Positions 16,721 through 26,315 of a stretch of 64,000 bases of DNA are shown here, piece by piece (within the stretch, counting starts at the first letter, position 1; each line of letters opens with the position of its first letter). The notes below the pieces were generated by a model. That model was given only the letters and a program-made list of their open reading frames with translations. It did not search any database and was not told the origin of the DNA. A program made the position numbers and the translations under genes. This DNA comes from Paenibacillus sp. BIC5C1 (lineage in GTDB: Bacteria; Bacillota; Bacilli; Paenibacillales; Paenibacillaceae), in the NCBI RefSeq assembly GCF_032399705.1, contig NZ_CP135922.1, positions 4,340,001 to 4,404,000 on the forward strand, in the 5' to 3' direction.

Positions 16721-19639
16721 TTAAGCGGGGTCTCCTACGACTCTGACATCAAAGAAGCCGCCGCCAATGGCTTTTCTTGAAGTGCTTATTCTTACGTAAA
16801 ACGTAGCTTGTTCACCGTGCTCAAGAGAACCTAATTCCAGCATGTGCGTTGGTGTGAACGGTTTGTCTGTCAGGCTCAACTGCACTTTTTCGTCTACGGG
16901 GTCTAAGTCCTTCTGTGCCGTGGTCAGTATAATATTCTTGACCTTGTACCCTACCGTATTTTTTAGGAATACCTTGAAAGTACCTGAGGCGTTACCCGCC
17001 ACGACAGTACCGACTTCAAGATAACGAAGAACCTCTCCGATATCGGTAGAGTAGAATTGGTTATTCTCAGAGACGAACATCAAACCCGCATATTCAATCA
17101 GAGGATTAGTCACCCAACTAGACGTGACCCCCATGTCGTCTTCCATGACAATTTTCACCTCATGCACGTTACCAAAAATAATTGATTCTTTTGGCAGTCT
17201 ATACTGCACATTAATTGGTGTTGGGAGGTATTGAGTCATCGTCCCAAGTGTAGGAGGGTATACTTGATTCCCGTTCACTAGAATCTTGTACCTTACAGCA
17301 TCTCCGTCACCGTCAGTAATATTGGCATATAACATCTGCCCCCTGACCGCTGCTTCTTCAGCTTTGGCTTCTGCATTGAACTTCTTGATCGTAAAGGATT
17401 TTGTTACAGTAGAGCCGAACTCGTCCACGACATTGACCGTTACTAAGTTGTCACCAATGGAGAGTCTGCTGTTCCTGATGGTGTGAACGTATGTGTAAGG
17501 AGTCTTGAGGTTTTCAGTGAGACCTGACTCTGGATATTCAGCCGCCCCGTTTATCAAAATCTGAAACTTTGTCATATCCCTCTCTGCGTCAAACACAGCA
17601 ACCTCTATGGTCACATTTTCCTTATGGCAGGTCAGAGTCGAAGCTGTCAGGTTCAGACTAGTATCCGTGTTTACCTTGGCGATGTTTAATACAAATACAG
17701 AAATGCTCCCGCTAGAATCAAGTGCTTCCACGGTCACGGTGTTGATTCCAATTTCTAAATCTTTGTTCATTAGTAGATGATTTACTGCGATTGGAGAAGG
17801 CAGTGTAGTTACGGATACCTTCTCCACCCCGTTCACGAAGACTTTATAAGACATTGGCTTATTGTCGATATGGGATATACTACCTGTAAGGGCGTAGTCC
17901 TGCCTAGCCACTGTAGCAGGAGTTACCTTCATGTTGTTGAGAGTTGGCTTCCTGTTTCCAATTTCCAGTTGGGTCAGAGCGTACTGGTAGCCGTTAGCCG
18001 TTACAAAGGTTTCCCCGTCATAGTTATAACTTGAAGCGTTGAAGTAGCTGTTAACGTTATTTGCAATCGGGTAGGCATTAGCTAAATGCCCATCTTTAAC
18101 TCCAAACGCTCCTACGTGTGTCCCTGTTGAAGTAGGAAGAAACACATAGTCATCTGTCACCGCAAAGCTACAAAGGTTGTTTGGGTAATACCAAGGAATA
18201 TCTGTAACGAACTCAGGTACAACATTGTTTGTATCGAGTTTAATCCTATACAGCTTGGCGATACTCCCCGCAGATTGGTAGTTAGCTAATACGTATGCGT
18301 ACCCGTCATTTTTCTGCTTATTGAAGGCAAACTTTACGCCCGCCCAACTATTTAACGTATCGCCACTAGCTACCTTATTAGCGATGGTATACGACTTAAC
18401 AAGGGAAACACTCCAAGACATGCCGCTCTTATTGATTAGGTACTTGTGCATCGTGAACGGGTCTTCATTATGGACGGCGTAGAGGTGTCCATTAAAGGGA
18501 TTGTAATCAAAGCAGTCAGGGTGAGATGTGGTTTGTTGCCATCCCGTTACTTGGTAAGACCTTACACTCTGAACAGAGCCGCCAATATTGGTAGCCCTAG
18601 TCATGTGCCAGACATCATTACCGCCGTGCCCCGTATCCCCAATCACGTCCAGCGTATTGTCAATCTGAACCAATTGCATATTGTACGTATACCAAGCAGG
18701 AATACTCCCCACTCTTTTAATAGAGCTGTCAACCCCCCTGCTTAGAACGTCTCCGTAGAACTCCACTTGCTGAATCGTTTGGTCTTTACTGGCCCCTTTC
18801 CTGACAAGGGTTACACTCTTTCCGTACCAATTACCATTTAACGTAGTGTAAGTCCCTGTAATAGTTATGTTGTCCGCTACCTTGAGGTTATCTATATATA
18901 TGGAGGTATTATACATAGGGAAGTTTACGTGAGACCTGAACTTCAGTTGAGTAAACCTAATTGGCGTGTCCCACTGGAACATGAACCCTGCGTACAGGTC
19001 TCCGTTATCGTCAAACGGGTAAGAGGTACTTCCAGTCATTAAGGCGGTAGGATTCCACCCACTGTATCCACTGGCAAATGCGTAGTCGTACTGAGGGGCA
19101 ACATTCTCAATAGAATCTGTGTACCATTGCCCGATAAGTCCATTACCTGCGGGCAGTCCTTCTGGCGTGGTCATTGCTAACGAGACTTCTGCCGCAGATA
19201 ACTTTCTGTTCCAAATACGAAAATTGCGTATATAGCCATTAAACAAGTAACCACCACTAGCCCCAAAGCCACCAATCCAAGCAACATTAGTGACTGAACG
19301 GTTAGCGTTGGATGCGTTTCGGTTGGATATGACTTGCTTCACTCCGTCGATGTATAGTTCCACGTTCGTTGGGTTGGGTACTCCATTGTAGAATACTCCC
19401 GCCACGTGTACCCATCTGTTGGCCAGGGAAGCGCTGGGGATTCCCAATACATCGCTGTTGTTTGTGTTAAATCCAAAACCGCCACTAGAAAAATAGAGGT
19501 CATAGTTACTCCAACCAAACGGCATAACGCCTTCTACTCCACGCCAGTACATCCAAAATTCAACTGTGTTTTGCGCACCTGCCGCCAGGTTAACCCCTGT
19601 CGCATCAATCTGGACACGCTGACCTTTTAGATTAGCCAC
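16721..19639 (-). CDS. Tail protein with LamG-type N-domain and shared C-terminal module
   Basis: The start is GTG 19639 after GAAGAGAGG. Of 972 residues, about 1 to 170 match a laminin-G/concanavalin-like domain: TVEFWMYWRG, WVHVAGVF, VELYIDGVK and YIRNFRIWNRKLSAAEV are typical strands. A middle region has strands reminiscent of a propeller (HMTRATNIGG, YAVHNEDPFTMHKY). Residues about 570 to 850 are Ig-like repeats with KVFVNG, QILINGA and KILVNGN. The C-terminal 120 residues (FYSTDIGEVLRYLEVGTVVA) match the neighbouring proteins. LamG domains bind carbohydrate or protein, so a receptor role is likely but inferred. Confidence 0.8.
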   Translation of the reverse strand: MANLKGQRVQIDATGVNLAAGAQNTVEFWMYWRGVEGVMPFGWSNYDLYFSSGGFGFNTNNSDVLGIPSASLANRWVHVAGVFYNGVPNPTNVELYIDGVKQVISNRNASNANRSVTNVAWIGGFGASGGYLFNGYIRNFRIWNRKLSAAEVSLAMTTPEGLPAGNGLIGQWYTDSIENVAPQYDYAFASGYSGWNPTALMTGSTSYPFDDNGDLYAGFMFQWDTPIRFTQLKFRSHVNFPMYNTSIYIDNLKVADNITITGTYTTLNGNWYGKSVTLVRKGASKDQTIQQVEFYGDVLSRGVDSSIKRVGSIPAWYTYNMQLVQIDNTLDVIGDTGHGGNDVWHMTRATNIGGSVQSVRSYQVTGWQQTTSHPDCFDYNPFNGHLYAVHNEDPFTMHKYLINKSGMSWSVSLVKSYTIANKVASGDTLNSWAGVKFAFNKQKNDGYAYVLANYQSAGSIAKLYRIKLDTNNVVPEFVTDIPWYYPNNLCSFAVTDDYVFLPTSTGTHVGAFGVKDGHLANAYPIANNVNSYFNASSYNYDGETFVTANGYQYALTQLEIGNRKPTLNNMKVTPATVARQDYALTGSISHIDNKPMSYKVFVNGVEKVSVTTLPSPIAVNHLLMNKDLEIGINTVTVEALDSSGSISVFVLNIAKVNTDTSLNLTASTLTCHKENVTIEVAVFDAERDMTKFQILINGAAEYPESGLTENLKTPYTYVHTIRNSRLSIGDNLVTVNVVDEFGSTVTKSFTIKKFNAEAKAEEAAVRGQMLYANITDGDGDAVRYKILVNGNQVYPPTLGTMTQYLPTPINVQYRLPKESIIFGNVHEVKIVMEDDMGVTSSWVTNPLIEYAGLMFVSENNQFYSTDIGEVLRYLEVGTVVAGNASGTFKVFLKNTVGYKVKNIILTTAQKDLDPVDEKVQLSLTDKPFTPTHMLELGSLEHGEQATFYVRISTSRKAIGGGFFDVRVVGDPA

Positions 19640-19656
19640 TATATTGACCTCTCTTC

Positions 19657-21696
19657 CTACAGGGCATTGCCTGTTACTTTAATCTTGAAGTTGCCGCCGC
19701 CAACCGCATCATCGTTCATAGTCAATCGAACGTAAAACTTCAGTGTGTCTCCTGTGTCGTATGAGTCAGGGTAAAGAAGCTCACTCTCAGGAGAAAACGG
19801 TGCATTACTTCGGCTTATTTCAACTTTCTCTGATACAGGATCAAGGTCTCCTTGAATCGGTGTCAGCTTAATGTTCTTCACAGGATATCCCAAGGTGTTC
19901 TCTACAGTAATTTCATAGATTCCTGACTGCTCTCTTGCGTAAAGGACTCCAACGTTTAGGTACTTAAGAAGAGTACCGAAGTCGGTCGTGTAGAAGTTGC
20001 TTTCCGCGTCCTTAAACATTAATCCGCTGTACCCTAGTGCTCCAGTACTTGCCCACATGTCTGTATCGCCCGCCGAATCGACCACCTCCACAACAACCGT
20101 GTTGGATTGGTTAGTGATTACTTCTTTCTTGGGTAATGTGTACATAGTTGACGTTGGAGAAGGGAAGGGAATGGAGTACCCTGATTCTGGAAGTACCTGC
20201 TTCCCATTCAGTAACACTCTGAATCTTACTTGGTCTCCGTCAGGGTCATTAAAGTCCATGTATAGCGTGTTACCTTTCATGACTACATCGACCACTGGTT
20301 TCTTGTTAAGTTTTGTGATGGTGCTTTGACCGGACACTACGGTAGTGTTGGTCTTAAAGTTATCTTTCACTTCAATCTTGACTTCGTTAGCCCCCATGTT
20401 TAATTGGTCAGACCTGAACGAACGTCTGACAATAAGCGGGGAGTTGTACCCCGATACTGTCCAATCGTCCAGAGGAACGTCGTTCAAGAGAATCCTGTAA
20501 GTCATTAAGTCTGTCGGTTCATCCGTCACTATGGCTTCAAAAACAACGTTCTCTTTGTGGGTAGTGGCACTGGATACGGAAGTCAATATACTAGGCTGGT
20601 CATTGGTTACGGTGATAGTAAATACCTTTCTGTTTATGCCGCCGTAGTTATCCTTCAACTCTAAGGTTAATGTGTTCGCCCCAATGTTCATGAGTGAGAT
20701 TGGAACTGTCACACTATTATTAGTCACTGGAAGTGGTAGTAAAGGTGCAAAGGTATTTAACTCAGTCCCGTTTATTAAGGCACGGAACGTCGCAGAAGTG
20801 GTACTTCCCCTTGAGTCACTAGTAATATCGAACATTATGGTAAGGTCGTTCGCGTGAGCCGTAGTAGGGATGGTTGTATTAGCCACGTCAAGAGTCGTGA
20901 GGAATAGTGTCTTGAGTGTAGTCCCGAAGGTAAAGTAGTAAGCTATGCTAGGTTGTGTAGGGTTAGGCTGAATACATCCCGCAGCTCCGTTGATTGCTGT
21001 TACTCCGAACGAGGGTAGGTTGGAGTGTGTCATCTTGCTTCCTACGAGTGCCCCTGTATTCACATCAAAGCAACCAAGGAGACCATCGGTTTCGTTTGAG
21101 CCTGAACCCCAATAAGCCTTGTCTCCCGCAACGTACAGACCGCTACCAGTATAGCTTGAGTCTAACGAGTAACCGCTACCTGCTATGGTGCATGTTCTTA
21201 CCATAGCCTCTGTCTTGTTGTTTAAGTCCCACTTATAAAGACCATAATCGTTCCTGTTCCAGAACCATACGTACTGCCCGCCATCCCAACCACCACGACC
21301 ATAACCGGCCATAGATGCGGGGGCGTTGTACTGAACACGGCCTACAACTGCTTGGTCACTCTGTCTAATAGTCCACATAAACAAAAGGCTGTGGCTACTC
21401 GACCACCCAACAATGTAGTCCTGACCATTCTCGGTGAACACGGCGTATCCGTAAGGGACAGAATTTCCACTGGCACAGATGTACGTAATATAACTGTCAT
21501 TGCTGACCCAATTGCGACTTCTGACATATGAACCGAGAGTGCCGTCAGAGTTTTTATTGTAAACATATACGGTGTTCAAGTTTTGGTATGCAACGTATAT
21601 GTGTTTATCTCCAACCATAACGTCAGCAATGTTCCCCGCAAGTGTTTGGGAAGTCGCCTGACCTGTAAAAACTAAGTCACCAATTTGATATGGCAT
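19657..21696 (-). CDS. Tail protein with propeller-like N-domain and shared C-terminal module
   Basis: This 679-residue protein starts at ATG 21696 after a strong AAGGAGG. The first 280 residues have repeated hydrophobic strands (VMVGDKHIYVAYQNLN, GYAVFTENGQDYIVGW, VWFWNRNDYGLYKW) that look like a beta propeller of a different class from RCC1. Ig-like repeats with ALINGTE, RILLNDV and RVLLNGKQ follow. The C-terminal module (FYTTDFGTLLKYLNVGVLYA, VENTLGYPVKNIKL) is shared with the two downstream genes. The three genes look like paralogues that swapped only the N-terminal recognition part. Confidence 0.78.
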   Translation of the reverse strand: MPYQIGDLVFTGQATSQTLAGNIADVMVGDKHIYVAYQNLNTVYVYNKNSDGTLGSYVRSRNWVSNDSYITYICASGNSVPYGYAVFTENGQDYIVGWSSSHSLLFMWTIRQSDQAVVGRVQYNAPASMAGYGRGGWDGGQYVWFWNRNDYGLYKWDLNNKTEAMVRTCTIAGSGYSLDSSYTGSGLYVAGDKAYWGSGSNETDGLLGCFDVNTGALVGSKMTHSNLPSFGVTAINGAAGCIQPNPTQPSIAYYFTFGTTLKTLFLTTLDVANTTIPTTAHANDLTIMFDITSDSRGSTTSATFRALINGTELNTFAPLLPLPVTNNSVTVPISLMNIGANTLTLELKDNYGGINRKVFTITVTNDQPSILTSVSSATTHKENVVFEAIVTDEPTDLMTYRILLNDVPLDDWTVSGYNSPLIVRRSFRSDQLNMGANEVKIEVKDNFKTNTTVVSGQSTITKLNKKPVVDVVMKGNTLYMDFNDPDGDQVRFRVLLNGKQVLPESGYSIPFPSPTSTMYTLPKKEVITNQSNTVVVEVVDSAGDTDMWASTGALGYSGLMFKDAESNFYTTDFGTLLKYLNVGVLYAREQSGIYEITVENTLGYPVKNIKLTPIQGDLDPVSEKVEISRSNAPFSPESELLYPDSYDTGDTLKFYVRLTMNDDAVGGGNFKIKVTGNAL

Positions 21697-21715
21697 GAAC
21701 GTTTCCTCCTTATAT

Positions 21716-21743
21716 AGAAAAAGACTGTCTTAGGAAGACAGTC
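21716..21743 (-). terminator. Intrinsic terminator overlapping a stop codon
   Basis: The hairpin GACTGTCTT-CC-TAAGACAGTC is followed on the minus strand by TTTTTCTATA. The TAA stop of the 204-residue gene lies inside the stem and the next gene's ribosome site begins shortly after, so it would reduce rather than fully block read-through unless another promoter follows. Confidence 0.85.
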
Positions 21744-22344
21744 CGAAATTGACTTCGCCGCCCACGCCTTTTCTGAGTGGTGCTTTGAGTTCTGTAGCAA
21801 TGCGATTATTCTTCTTGATCAGGAACACACCGTCCATCTTTTGGTCTGCGACTAGCCAGAAGTTAATGTGTAATGGTTCACCGAATGGGATTTTACAAGT
21901 AGCCTTGAACTGGAATGTTATTCCGTCAATTTCAATAACGGCCTTATACCCGAAGTTATATTGAGTTATAGTGGTTTCAGTGATTGTGCCGCCCCGACCA
22001 CTTGCAAAGTTTACAGTTGATTCAGCATCTTTGTAGGTGATGACATCATTAAACTTTCCTGAGTGACCCGTAAGGTTATACTCCTTGTCTCCGTCCTTGT
22101 AAATAACTTCTATACCGATGCCGTCAAGGTTGAATACACCGTCACTCTCGAAGAAAAACTTGCTACCGTGACCCATGACACCAAATCGAACCAGCCTGTC
22201 CCGTTGAATATCGTAGAAGCTGTTTTCTTCTTTTGTGTCAAAGTTAAATTCAGATAGGTAAGTACCGTCATCGTACTCACCCACCCATATGAAGTCTTGT
22301 CCTACAGGAGAGACCCCGTTGTGCTCATTGAAAATCGAAAGCAT
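21730..22344 (-). CDS. Phage virion-associated protein (204 aa), family not recognised
   Basis: The 204-residue product starts at ATG 22344 after AAGGAGG. It is rich in beta-strand-like stretches (DFIWVGEYDDGTYLSEF, GIGIEVIYKDGDKEYNL, KAVIEIDGITFQFKATC) and has no membrane segment. The C-terminal part (LHINFWLVADQK, VFLIKKNNRIATELKAPL) resembles in rhythm the shared C-terminal module of the neighbouring adhesins. It lies in the adhesin block between a small beta protein and a propeller-type protein, so a structural tail role is likely. I know no named family. Confidence 0.6.
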   Translation of the reverse strand: MLSIFNEHNGVSPVGQDFIWVGEYDDGTYLSEFNFDTKEENSFYDIQRDRLVRFGVMGHGSKFFFESDGVFNLDGIGIEVIYKDGDKEYNLTGHSGKFNDVITYKDAESTVNFASGRGGTITETTITQYNFGYKAVIEIDGITFQFKATCKIPFGEPLHINFWLVADQKMDGVFLIKKNNRIATELKAPLRKGVGGEVNFGLSS

Positions 22345-22382
22345 GATACAGTTTCCTCCTTCATTGTATTGAAGTCAATTTC

Positions 22383-22856
22383 TTACACGTACTGGTAGGA
22401 CACACGTGTCAGGAATGTTACCAAACCTGCTGTAGCCGTTGGTGGTACGTTTGCACGAAGAGTGATCTTCGAGAAGTTTGCAGTTGTGTTAGTTGTATTG
22501 ACATTGCCGTCGTTAGCCGCCCCTTTGATCGTCTTTGCGGCAGTATCCGACTTGGTTGCACGAATATCTTTTGTAACTGTGCCGCCGACAGCCGTAAACG
22601 CCGTTTCAGACAGAGAGTCAACTTTGACCTCAATCCAGGTATTTGTTACGAGTTCACCTGTGTTACCGCCCGAACTATCCTTAGTTGTAAGTGTGCAGTT
22701 CTGCATGTCGGAAACTGCTGTTGAACCGCCACGGTTATTCCAAATCAGTACCGTAAAGGTAGTGGACAACGAACCTGCGTCAACTGTACCGATATCCCAC
22801 TGAGTTACTTGCGAAGAGTTATCGGATGTATACCAAGAAACTATTGGTGCTGGCAT
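22383..22856 (-). CDS. Small beta-sandwich tail protein (157 aa)
   Basis: The protein starts at ATG 22856 after AGGGAGG. Its text WDIGTVDAGSLSTTFTVLIW followed by NNRGG and VSDMQNCTLT mirrors the LEVGTVVAGNASGTFKV and NTVGYKVKN segments in the C-terminal module of the three adhesin genes. It therefore looks like a free-standing copy of that module, ending in VTFLTRVSYQYV. No catalytic residues are evident. A role as an assembly or decoration unit of the tail tip is inference. Confidence 0.6.
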   Translation of the reverse strand: MPAPIVSWYTSDNSSQVTQWDIGTVDAGSLSTTFTVLIWNNRGGSTAVSDMQNCTLTTKDSSGGNTGELVTNTWIEVKVDSLSETAFTAVGGTVTKDIRATKSDTAAKTIKGAANDGNVNTTNTTANFSKITLRANVPPTATAGLVTFLTRVSYQYV

Positions 22857-22998
22857 TGTATTTCCTCCCTTAATTGCTTAGTTCTAGAATTGTTCTTATC
22901 AAGCTATAAACAATATAAGTTGGGCAGGTGAAACCTTAACAATTGTCGTGTAAAGTATTACTTCTATATTGGTCTTTTTATAGTAGAGTAATGGTGCA

Positions 22999-23026
22999 AA
23001 TAAAAAGACCCCCGATTAAGGGGTCT
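22999..23026 (-). terminator. Intrinsic terminator after the 410-residue tail protein gene
   Basis: Arms AGACCCC and GGGGTCT enclose a seven-base loop, followed on the minus strand by TTTTTATTTGC. It lies directly past the stop codon at 23032. Confidence 0.9.
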
Positions 23027-23031
23027 AACTA

Positions 23032-24264
23032 CTAGAGAATTTTCTTGTACTTGACGTACAGAACATCAGGGATTCCATCAGTAACCTTGAGAGTTTCAGG
23101 TGTGAAGTTCACACCACGGATTGCTCCGTTTCTGTCCACAAGGTACTCGAAATTGATAGCAGGTGTCTGTACTTGACCGTTGATGGACAGAAGGACAGTC
23201 TTAGGTTTAGCCAAGCCGTTAAGGAACACGTACTCCGTTTCGCCGCCAGCCGCTTCAAACACTTCTTCTTCTTCTTCAGTTTCAAGTTTCACCAAGCGGT
23301 CGTTCTGAGCCTTAAACTCAGCATCAGCGACAGTCTCAAGGTTAACAATACGCCCCTCAGCAGTGCCGAAGTCTCCTGCTTTAAAGTAACCATTAGCCGA
23401 GTCAGCGTCACGGTCAGCAATACCAGCAGTTAGTGATTCAACGTCAACCACACGCTGTGCAAGGTCAGCTAGGACAGCCTGTACATTAGCGCCATCGTAG
23501 TTAGGGTCAACGACTACGCCGACAAGGCTTGCGCCTTTAGTCGCCGCTGTGGATGCCAAGTCGTTACGGATAGCTATATCAGCCTCAGTACGTGCTTGAA
23601 TCTCGTTGGCAATTTGTTGTACGATGTTAGTCGCAAGATTAGCATTACCATCATTGTCCAGTGTTCCAGAGCCGCCGTAAATATCCTTCATCAACTGGTT
23701 AAGGTTCATGTAGGCTTTAGCGTCAACAGCATCGGCTACAAGACCAGCCCCACCGCTAACAATAGCGTCAACAGGGATTACAGACAAGTTAGTACGAGTG
23801 ATGTACTTGTAGTCAATTGTTACAGCATCTACGAACGTGTAAGGGGTTTCTGCTCCTGCGACCTCACTGAAGAAGTCGAGGTAGAAATCTCCTGCATCCT
23901 CACGAACTTTAGCGTAAACTCGATCGCCGTCTTCATCAATGAACGGGAAGTCTTGCGTCCCATTCTTACGTATTTGGAGTTCCTTACCGATCACCGTTCC
24001 TTCGGTGTTGGAATCTACTGCTACGACAGTGTTCAGAATGTCAGACGTGATTGTGATGGAGTTGAGACCCGCACCTACTGCAACTGCATTCTTTTGAACG
24101 AATACGTCGATTTTGGTATCTTCAAGGGATTCACGGTGAGCGTGGAAATCAATATCTAAGTACTTCTCATTGATTTTGTTAGCAACGTCGAAGTGGTTGT
24201 TACGCATCAACTTGTTGTTTAACTGCTCGCCACGGAATCTAGCAATACCTCTAGTTCCTGCCAT
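23032..24264 (-). CDS. Tail fibre or tip protein (410 aa), helical middle
   Basis: The chosen start is ATG 24264 (MAGTRGIARFRGEQLNNKL), six bases after TAGGTGA; a GTG nine bases upstream is less likely. The N-terminal 100 residues contain a long polar helix (NKINEKYLDIDFHAHRESLE). A beta region follows, then a helical region around residues 185 to 330 with NLATNIVQQIANEIQARTEA, RIVNLETVADAEFKAQNDRL and VKLETEEEEEVF, as in trimeric fibre coiled coils. The C-terminus is beta-rich (VLLSINGQVQTPAINFEYLV). It is probably a fibre or base-of-fibre protein. MAGT starts are shared with two other structural genes here. Confidence 0.65.
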   Translation of the reverse strand: MAGTRGIARFRGEQLNNKLMRNNHFDVANKINEKYLDIDFHAHRESLEDTKIDVFVQKNAVAVGAGLNSITITSDILNTVVAVDSNTEGTVIGKELQIRKNGTQDFPFIDEDGDRVYAKVREDAGDFYLDFFSEVAGAETPYTFVDAVTIDYKYITRTNLSVIPVDAIVSGGAGLVADAVDAKAYMNLNQLMKDIYGGSGTLDNDGNANLATNIVQQIANEIQARTEADIAIRNDLASTAATKGASLVGVVVDPNYDGANVQAVLADLAQRVVDVESLTAGIADRDADSANGYFKAGDFGTAEGRIVNLETVADAEFKAQNDRLVKLETEEEEEVFEAAGGETEYVFLNGLAKPKTVLLSINGQVQTPAINFEYLVDRNGAIRGVNFTPETLKVTDGIPDVLYVKYKKIL

Positions 24265-24368
24265 ATTTGTCACCTATCTTATTATTATTTTGCGGTGTCT
24301 TCCTTTACCGCAGATACATTATAAGCAAGAAATCTAATATTTTACCTGATAGATGGTAGACTGAGCTA

Positions 24369-25208
24369 CTACCTCAGCCGAATCACTAGTTCTATAGTGA
24401 CACCTTCAACGCCTTCGCCCCGTTCGATAACATTAATGCGGAAATGGTCATCCTTGTTGATTCGAGGAACGGATACAGCGTAAGGTCTTTTTGACGTTCT
24501 ACTAGAACGCTCATCCCCATCAACAACAAGGTTGCTATGGAAGATTGTCTCCCACACAGGGGTTGCGCTGTCGTAGCTTTCCTGAGAACACTTTTCAATC
24601 TGGAATGCGGTGTCTGCTATCCCTTCATGTGATGTAGAAGCATAAACCTCAGTGATATCTCCCTCATACGGGAATCTCATGACTAGCTTGGCTATACCAT
24701 CAAATACCCGACTCAGGACGAACACCATTGTCTTTGATTCAGCCCGCCGCTCAATAGAATCGAGACGCTCGTCAAGGCTATTGTGGGGAGCATCTCCATC
24801 CTTGTATTGCCTAGCCTTACGTACCTCTTCCTCCAGAGCCAAGAACCTGAGCCCATCAATGTTCCCGTTCCCTTGGCGGTACTCCGATTTCCATGTCCTG
24901 ATAAGGATTTCATCGCCAACCTGTAGCTGTACAGTGTGTCCAGCATACGGCGTGTCTCCTTCATAATGGCCCAAGTCCAGACGGATAGTTGTCGAGTCAA
25001 TCTCTTCGTAGCCGCCGCCTTCCAGCAAGTGTGCTCCGTTAAAGTAAACATCCAACTGCTTTGTGCCCATCCGGTATTCATGGTCAAGGTAAAGGAATAG
25101 TCCACGCTCTAACGTAAGGTACTGCTCGTCCACAATGATTTCCTGCTCGTCCCAATACTGAAACTCCCCGCCACCGTAGCGGCGAAGGGTCATCTTAGTT
25201 CCTGCCAT
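24369..25208 (-). CDS. Phage tail structural protein (279 aa)
   Basis: The gene starts at ATG 25208 (MAGTKMTLRRYGGGEF) after AAGGAGGTGA. The first half is beta-rich, including LDVYFNGAHLLEGGGYEEID and VQLQVGDEILIRTW, a pattern seen in phage receptor-binding and baseplate proteins. A helical stretch (FLALEEEVRKARQYK, LDERLDSIERRAESK) lies near residues 120 to 165, and a beta-sandwich-like C-terminal half (AKLVMRFPYEGDITEVYAST) follows. I recognise no named family. It sits in the adhesin operon between two other tail proteins. Confidence 0.62.
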   Translation of the reverse strand: MAGTKMTLRRYGGGEFQYWDEQEIIVDEQYLTLERGLFLYLDHEYRMGTKQLDVYFNGAHLLEGGGYEEIDSTTIRLDLGHYEGDTPYAGHTVQLQVGDEILIRTWKSEYRQGNGNIDGLRFLALEEEVRKARQYKDGDAPHNSLDERLDSIERRAESKTMVFVLSRVFDGIAKLVMRFPYEGDITEVYASTSHEGIADTAFQIEKCSQESYDSATPVWETIFHSNLVVDGDERSSRTSKRPYAVSVPRINKDDHFRINVIERGEGVEGVTIELVIRLR

Positions 25209-25222
25209 CCACGCTCACCTCC

Positions 25223-26305
25223 TTACGTGTGGTTAATGTCCAGAATGAAGTGCAGGGGTTTAATCTGGAATCGGTCTTCCATTCTCTCTACTTTCATCCA
25301 GAACTTGCGCTCTCCTAGCGGTGGCAAGTTACCCATATCCAATAACTTCGAGAACTCTCCTGTCGGCGTATCCGCCCCATCATCGTGACAAATGTCAACC
25401 CACTCATACCCAAACATCTCCAAGTACCTCAAGATGCCTAACGATATCGTGTTTGCAGGCTTCTCTTTGGAAGGATTCTGTAGCACCATCTGGACTAGAA
25501 TCTGATTGTCATACATCGTGCCGAGATATGTGTCGGTCTCCTTATTAAGTTCTCTACCATTCCAGACGACCTTCAGTTCTGTACCGAACAGGTAAATGTC
25601 GCCACCGTAGATATCGAAAACACCAAGGCTTGACAGGAGCGTCCCTTGGGTATCATAGACTCTAATAAGGCCGTTGTACGGGACAGCGGGTAGTTCAATC
25701 TCGCACCCCGTCCAGTTTGGTTCGACTACAGCCGAAGCCACCGAATTACCATCAGGGTCACAAAGGTAAACGGAGTACCCCGTTGGTAGATTACCTACTG
25801 TAATCTTGTCACTCTTGCAGACTACGACTCTATCAAGATTGATCGTATCGAAGTTATCCTGCTCACGGTTCTTCAGGATGACTCCCATCTTCTCAGCTAC
25901 CATAGGAGCGGTGTCGAATATCTCCCACCCACTTCCGCGATCTGCATAGAACGTCCACTTATTTCCTTTCTTCAAAGCCCGCCATTTGCTGTACTCTCTT
26001 GTGGTTGTGTCCTTACTCTCAAGAAACTCCAGGCGGTGGTACCCATCCTGCCATATGATAATACCGCCTTCATCGAGAAGTTCCGTCGGCACATAGTCTG
26101 CTGTCACTTCCATTAAAACGGTCTGCTCTTCAGGAACGTCAAACATGATAGAAGTGTCGTTGTCTGTGTGCGGCATAATGACCTGACCCAAAGTATTGTC
26201 GATTGAAATAGCATCACTAGGTGAAAGGGTATAGCGGGAATGGATGCTCCCGCTATCGAACCTATCATCGAAGATTAAGCCACTCGACTTTTTATAGATT
26301 CCCAA
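25223..26305 (-). CDS. Tail-tip protein with lectin-like N-domain (360 aa)
   Basis: The likely start is TTG 26305, six bases after AGGTGAT. Residues about 10 to 170 (LIFDDRFDSGSIHSRYTL, VLMEVTADYVP, YHRLEFLESKDTTTREY, WRALKKGNKWTFYADRGSGW) look like a concanavalin/LamG-type jelly roll, often used to bind glycans. A small beta domain with LPTGYSVYLCDPDGNSV follows. The C-terminal 120 residues (YLGTMYDNQILVQMVLQNPS, GNLPPLGERKFWMKVERM) follow the same layout as the module at the end of the RCC1 and LamG proteins. A receptor-binding part of the tail is likely. Confidence 0.62.
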   Translation of the reverse strand: MGIYKKSSGLIFDDRFDSGSIHSRYTLSPSDAISIDNTLGQVIMPHTDNDTSIMFDVPEEQTVLMEVTADYVPTELLDEGGIIIWQDGYHRLEFLESKDTTTREYSKWRALKKGNKWTFYADRGSGWEIFDTAPMVAEKMGVILKNREQDNFDTINLDRVVVCKSDKITVGNLPTGYSVYLCDPDGNSVASAVVEPNWTGCEIELPAVPYNGLIRVYDTQGTLLSSLGVFDIYGGDIYLFGTELKVVWNGRELNKETDTYLGTMYDNQILVQMVLQNPSKEKPANTISLGILRYLEMFGYEWVDICHDDGADTPTGEFSKLLDMGNLPPLGERKFWMKVERMEDRFQIKPLHFILDINHT

Positions 26306-26315
26306 TTATTATCAC

